DNA of 64,000 nucleotides from Variovorax paradoxus (GTDB lineage: Bacteria; Pseudomonadota; Gammaproteobacteria; Burkholderiales; Burkholderiaceae_C), in assembly GCF_000834655.1 (NCBI RefSeq), contig NZ_JXQQ01000017.1:1-64000 (forward strand). The letters are read 5' to 3'. This document shows positions 61,451 to 64,000 of this stretch, in pieces. The position numbers and the translations under genes are program-made. Below the pieces are notes generated by a model. That model made no database searches, was not told the origin of the DNA, and saw only the letters and a program-made list of their open reading frames with translations. The number at the start of each line of letters is the position of its first letter. Position 1 is the stretch's first letter.

Positions 61451-62904
61451 GACGCCCTCCCCTTGCGCGAGCCGCGCTCCGATGTTGTTGAAGATGGTGC
61501 GGCGGCGCCGCCGAGCTCGACCACCTTGCCCGGCACCGCGCCGATGGAACCGGCGCCCATGGACAGCACCACGTCGCCCGGGCGCGCGTTGTCCAGCACC
61601 GCTTGCGGCATGGCCGCGATGTCGTCGACGAACACCGGCTCCACCTTGCCGGCCACGCGCAGCGCGCGCGCCAGCGTGCGGCCGTCGGCGGCCACGATGG
61701 GCGCCTCGCCCGCGGCATAGACCTCGCCGAGCAGCACCGAATCGGCCGTGCCGATGACCTTCACGAAATCCTCGAAGCAATCGCGCGTGCGGGTGTAGCG
61801 ATGCGGCTGGAACGCCAGCACCAGCCGGCGGCCCGGAAACGCGCCGCGCGCGGCGGCGATCGTGGCCGCCATCTCGACCGGGTGGTGGCCGTAGTCGTCG
61901 ATCACGGTGAAGCTGCCGGCATCGCCCGGCACGCGCACTTCGCCGTAGCTCTGGAAGCGGCGGCCCACGCCCTTGAAGCCCGCGAGGCCGCGCTGCACCG
62001 CCTCGTCGGGAATGCCCAGCTCGACCGCCACCGCGATCACAGACAGCGCATTGCGCACGTTGTGCTCGCCCGGCAGGTTCAACACGATGGGCAGGTCCGG
62101 CAGCGTCACGCCGTTGCGGCGCTGCGCGGTGAAATGCATCTGGCCGCCAACGGCGCGCACGTCGATCGCGCGCACCTGGGCGTCCTCGCCGAAGCCGTAG
62201 CTGGTGACCGGGCAGGTGACGTCTGCCACGATGTCGCGCACCGCCGGATCGTCGGTGCAGAGAATCGCCACGCCATAGAACGGCATGCGGTGCAGGAAGT
62301 CGACGAAGGCCTTCTTGAGCTTCGCGAAGTCGTGCCCGTAGGTCTCCATGTGGTCGGCGTCGATGTTCGTGACCACCGCCATCACGGGCAGCAGGTTCAG
62401 GAACGAGGCATCCGACTCGTCGGCCTCCACCACGATGTAGTCGCCGCTGCCCAGTTGTGCGTTCGCGCCCGCGCTGTTCAGGCGCCCGCCGATCACGAAG
62501 GTCGGGTCGAGCCCGGCCGCGTCGAGCACGCTTGCCACGAGGCTCGTGGTGGTGGTCTTGCCGTGCGTGCCGGCGATCGCGATGCCCTGCTTCAGGCGCA
62601 TCAGCTCGGCCAGCATCAGCGCGCGCGGCACGACCGGAATGCGTTTCTCGCGCGCGGCCAGCACTTCGGCGTTGTCCGGCTGCACGGCAGTCGAGGTGAC
62701 GACCGCGTCCGCGCCGTCGATGTGCGCGGCCGCATGGCCCACGAAAGTGCCGATGCCCAGGCCCGCAAGCCGGCGCAGCGTGGCGCTGTCGGACAGGTCG
62801 GAGCCGGTGATCTTGTAGCCCAGGTTGAGCAGCACCTCGGCGATGCCGCTCATGCCCGAGCCGCCGACGCCGACGAAGTGGATGTGGCGAATGGCGTGCT
62901 TCAT
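61447..62904 (-). CDS. murC: UDP-N-acetylmuramate--L-alanine ligase
   Basis: MurC adds the first stem-peptide residue. The 485-residue protein has the UDP-binding loop [17 protein letters not shown], the ATP loop [17 protein letters not shown], the [10 protein letters not shown] motif and a C-terminal Mur domain. The ATG at 62904 overlaps the murG stop (ATGA), and its own stop overlaps ddl. The whole dcw section is thus tightly coupled in translation. Confidence 0.97.
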   Translation of the reverse strand: MKHAIRHIHFVGVGGSGMSGIAEVLLNLGYKITGSDLSDSATLRRLAGLGIGTFVGHAAAHIDGADAVVTSTAVQPDNAEVLAAREKRIPVVPRALMLAELMRLKQGIAIAGTHGKTTTTSLVASVLDAAGLDPTFVIGGRLNSAGANAQLGSGDYIVVEADESDASFLNLLPVMAVVTNIDADHMETYGHDFAKLKKAFVDFLHRMPFYGVAILCTDDPAVRDIVADVTCPVTSYGFGEDAQVRAIDVRAVGGQMHFTAQRRNGVTLPDLPIVLNLPGEHNVRNALSVIAVAVELGIPDEAVQRGLAGFKGVGRRFQSYGEVRVPGDAGSFTVIDDYGHHPVEMAATIAAARGAFPGRRLVLAFQPHRYTRTRDCFEDFVKVIGTADSVLLGEVYAAGEAPIVAADGRTLARALRVAGKVEPVFVDDIAAMPQAVLDNARPGDVVLSMGAGSIGAVPGKVVELGGAAAPSSTTSERGSRKGRAS

Positions 62905-63965
62905 TTGGCAAGCTCCTCGCAAGCGCGGACCACCGCTTCCACGGCTTCGGTCTTCTGCATGGTCTTGGCCTTGGCGGCCTTCTCGATCAGCGCGGTGCGC
63001 TCGGTTTTCTGTAGCAAATCAGCCAGCAATTCAGGTGTGAGGTCGGCCTGCTGCACCAGCCAGCCGCCGCCCGCGTCCACGAGGAAGCGCGCGTTGGTGG
63101 TCTGGTGGTCATCGACCGCCGAGGGAAAAGGCACGAACAGCGCTGCTGCGCCGACGGCCGCGATTTCTGTGACGGTGCTGGCACCGGCGCGCGCGACGAT
63201 GATGTCCGCGTCGGCATAGGCCTGCGCCGTGTCTTCGATGAACGGCGTGAGTTCGCCCTCGACGCCGGCGGCCGTGTAGTTGGCGCGCAGCTCGTCGATC
63301 TGCTTGGTACCGCTCTGGTGCAGCACCTGCGGGCGCGTGGCCGGCTCGATGCGGGCCAGCGCCTGCGGCACCACGGTGTTGAGGCCGCGCGCGCCGAGGC
63401 TGCCGCCCACGACGAGCAGCTTGAGCGGACCGCTGCGGCCCACGAAACGCGTGGCCGGATCGGGCTGCGATGTGAACGCCGTGCGCAGCGGGTTGCCCAC
63501 CCACTGCGCCTTCTTCAGCACATTGGGGAAGGCGGTGAACACGCGATCTGCCACGCCCGCCAGCACCTTGTTGGCAAGGCCGGCGACCGAGTTCTGCTCG
63601 TGCAGCACCAGCGGCTTGTTGAGCAGCACGCCCATCATTCCGCCCGGAAAGGTGATGTAGCCGCCCAGGCCCACCAGCACGTCGGGCTTCACGCGGCGCA
63701 CCACGCGAAAGCTCTGCCAGAAGGCGCGCAGCAGTTTCAACGGCAGCAGGAACAGCGTGAGCGGGCCCTTGCCGCGCACCCCGCCGAACTGCACCGGCTC
63801 GAACGCGAAGCCACGCGGCGGCACGAGCTTTTCTTCCATGCTGCCGGGCGCGCCCAGCCAGTGCACGCGCCAGCCGCGCTCGCGCAATGCCTCGGCCACC
63901 GCGAGGCCCGGAAAGATGTGGCCGCCGGTGCCGCCGGCCATGACGAGTGCAGTACGCCCTGTCAT
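62901..63965 (-). CDS. murG: UDP-GlcNAc:lipid I N-acetylglucosaminyltransferase MurG
   Basis: MurG converts lipid I to lipid II on the inner face of the membrane. The 354-residue GT28 enzyme has the glycine loop [16 protein letters not shown], the second loop [12 protein letters not shown] and the UDP-binding segment [10 protein letters not shown]-like [16 protein letters not shown]. Its ATG overlaps the end of ftsW (ATGA), giving the usual ftsW-murG-murC order. Confidence 0.97.
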   Translation of the reverse strand: MTGRTALVMAGGTGGHIFPGLAVAEALRERGWRVHWLGAPGSMEEKLVPPRGFAFEPVQFGGVRGKGPLTLFLLPLKLLRAFWQSFRVVRRVKPDVLVGLGGYITFPGGMMGVLLNKPLVLHEQNSVAGLANKVLAGVADRVFTAFPNVLKKAQWVGNPLRTAFTSQPDPATRFVGRSGPLKLLVVGGSLGARGLNTVVPQALARIEPATRPQVLHQSGTKQIDELRANYTAAGVEGELTPFIEDTAQAYADADIIVARAGASTVTEIAAVGAAALFVPFPSAVDDHQTTNARFLVDAGGGWLVQQADLTPELLADLLQKTERTALIEKAAKAKTMQKTEAVEAVVRACEELAK

Positions 63966-64000
63966 ACGCGGCCTCCGCGCATAAGAACGCGATTTTCATA
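63962..64000 (-). CDS. ftsW: Cell division protein FtsW, C-terminal end only
   Basis: Twelve codons and a stop at the window edge read [12 protein letters not shown] on the minus strand, fitting the short polar C-terminal tail of FtsW. The stop overlaps the murG ATG. The rest of the gene lies outside the window. Confidence 0.75.
   Translation of the reverse strand, partial: YENRVLMRGGRV

Overview
The window is high-GC (roughly two thirds G+C), gene-dense chromosomal DNA from a betaproteobacterium. The gene order (ffh-ypjD-pilSR-ampD, nrdAB followed by a lysine/alanine-rich histone H1-like gene, a dcw cluster ending ftsQ-ftsA-ftsZ-lpxC) and the protein sequences point to Comamonadaceae, most likely Variovorax or a close relative. 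It is almost entirely core genome. I see no tRNA, rRNA, insertion sequence, prophage, CRISPR array or defence island.

Layout. 1-427: REP-like repeats. 428-5860: a MidA-family methyltransferase, a pteridine reductase-like SDR with folB, ttcA, a DUF4136 lipoprotein, a histidine phosphatase and a Crp/Fnr regulator. 6104-10601: a two-gene RND efflux operon. 10761-16209: an exported protein, miaB, then the glrK-lipoprotein-glrR module. 16210-18636: a long regulatory region and mdoH (opgH). 18697-25627: a truncated kinase remnant, ffh, ypjD, a small zinc-binding-like protein, pilS, pilR and ampD. 25978-31071: nrdA (with NrdR boxes), nrdB and the histone-like gene. 31153-37612 (minus): a run of genes including prmA, accC, accB and a TlpA-type thioredoxin. 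37724-40768: mpl, a cupin gene and a DAHP synthase with a probable attenuator. 40997-46935 (minus): a BamE-like lipoprotein, tldD, rodA and a two-component system. 47314-55590: an esterase, an RNase II-family enzyme, a TonB-like protein, aroE, mtgA, DUF2809, plsC, cdsA and ruvC. 55604-64000 (minus): a tiny membrane protein, lpxC, ftsZ, ftsA, ftsQ, ddl, murC, murG and the last codons of ftsW.

The genes join several envelope programmes: peptidoglycan precursor synthesis and recycling (mpl, ampD, murC, murG, ddl, mtgA, rodA), division (ftsQAZ), lipid A and phospholipid synthesis (lpxC, plsC, cdsA, accBC), periplasmic glucan synthesis (mdoH), and two-component sensing of envelope state (GlrKR, a 7TM-type kinase/LuxR pair, PilSR).

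Two regulatory regions stand out. Upstream of mdoH, directly after glrR, there is an exact GlrR-type operator (TGTC-N10-GACA), a near-match, two IHF-type sites and an exact sigma-54 -24/-12 element. This is the arrangement known for enterobacterial glmY, but here it faces a glucan glucosyltransferase gene. Upstream of the DAHP synthase, a 24-codon ORF rich in Phe, Tyr and Trp is followed by a strong terminator hairpin, which looks like a classical aromatic amino-acid attenuator. A roughly 95-bp intergenic repeat occurs five times in the window.
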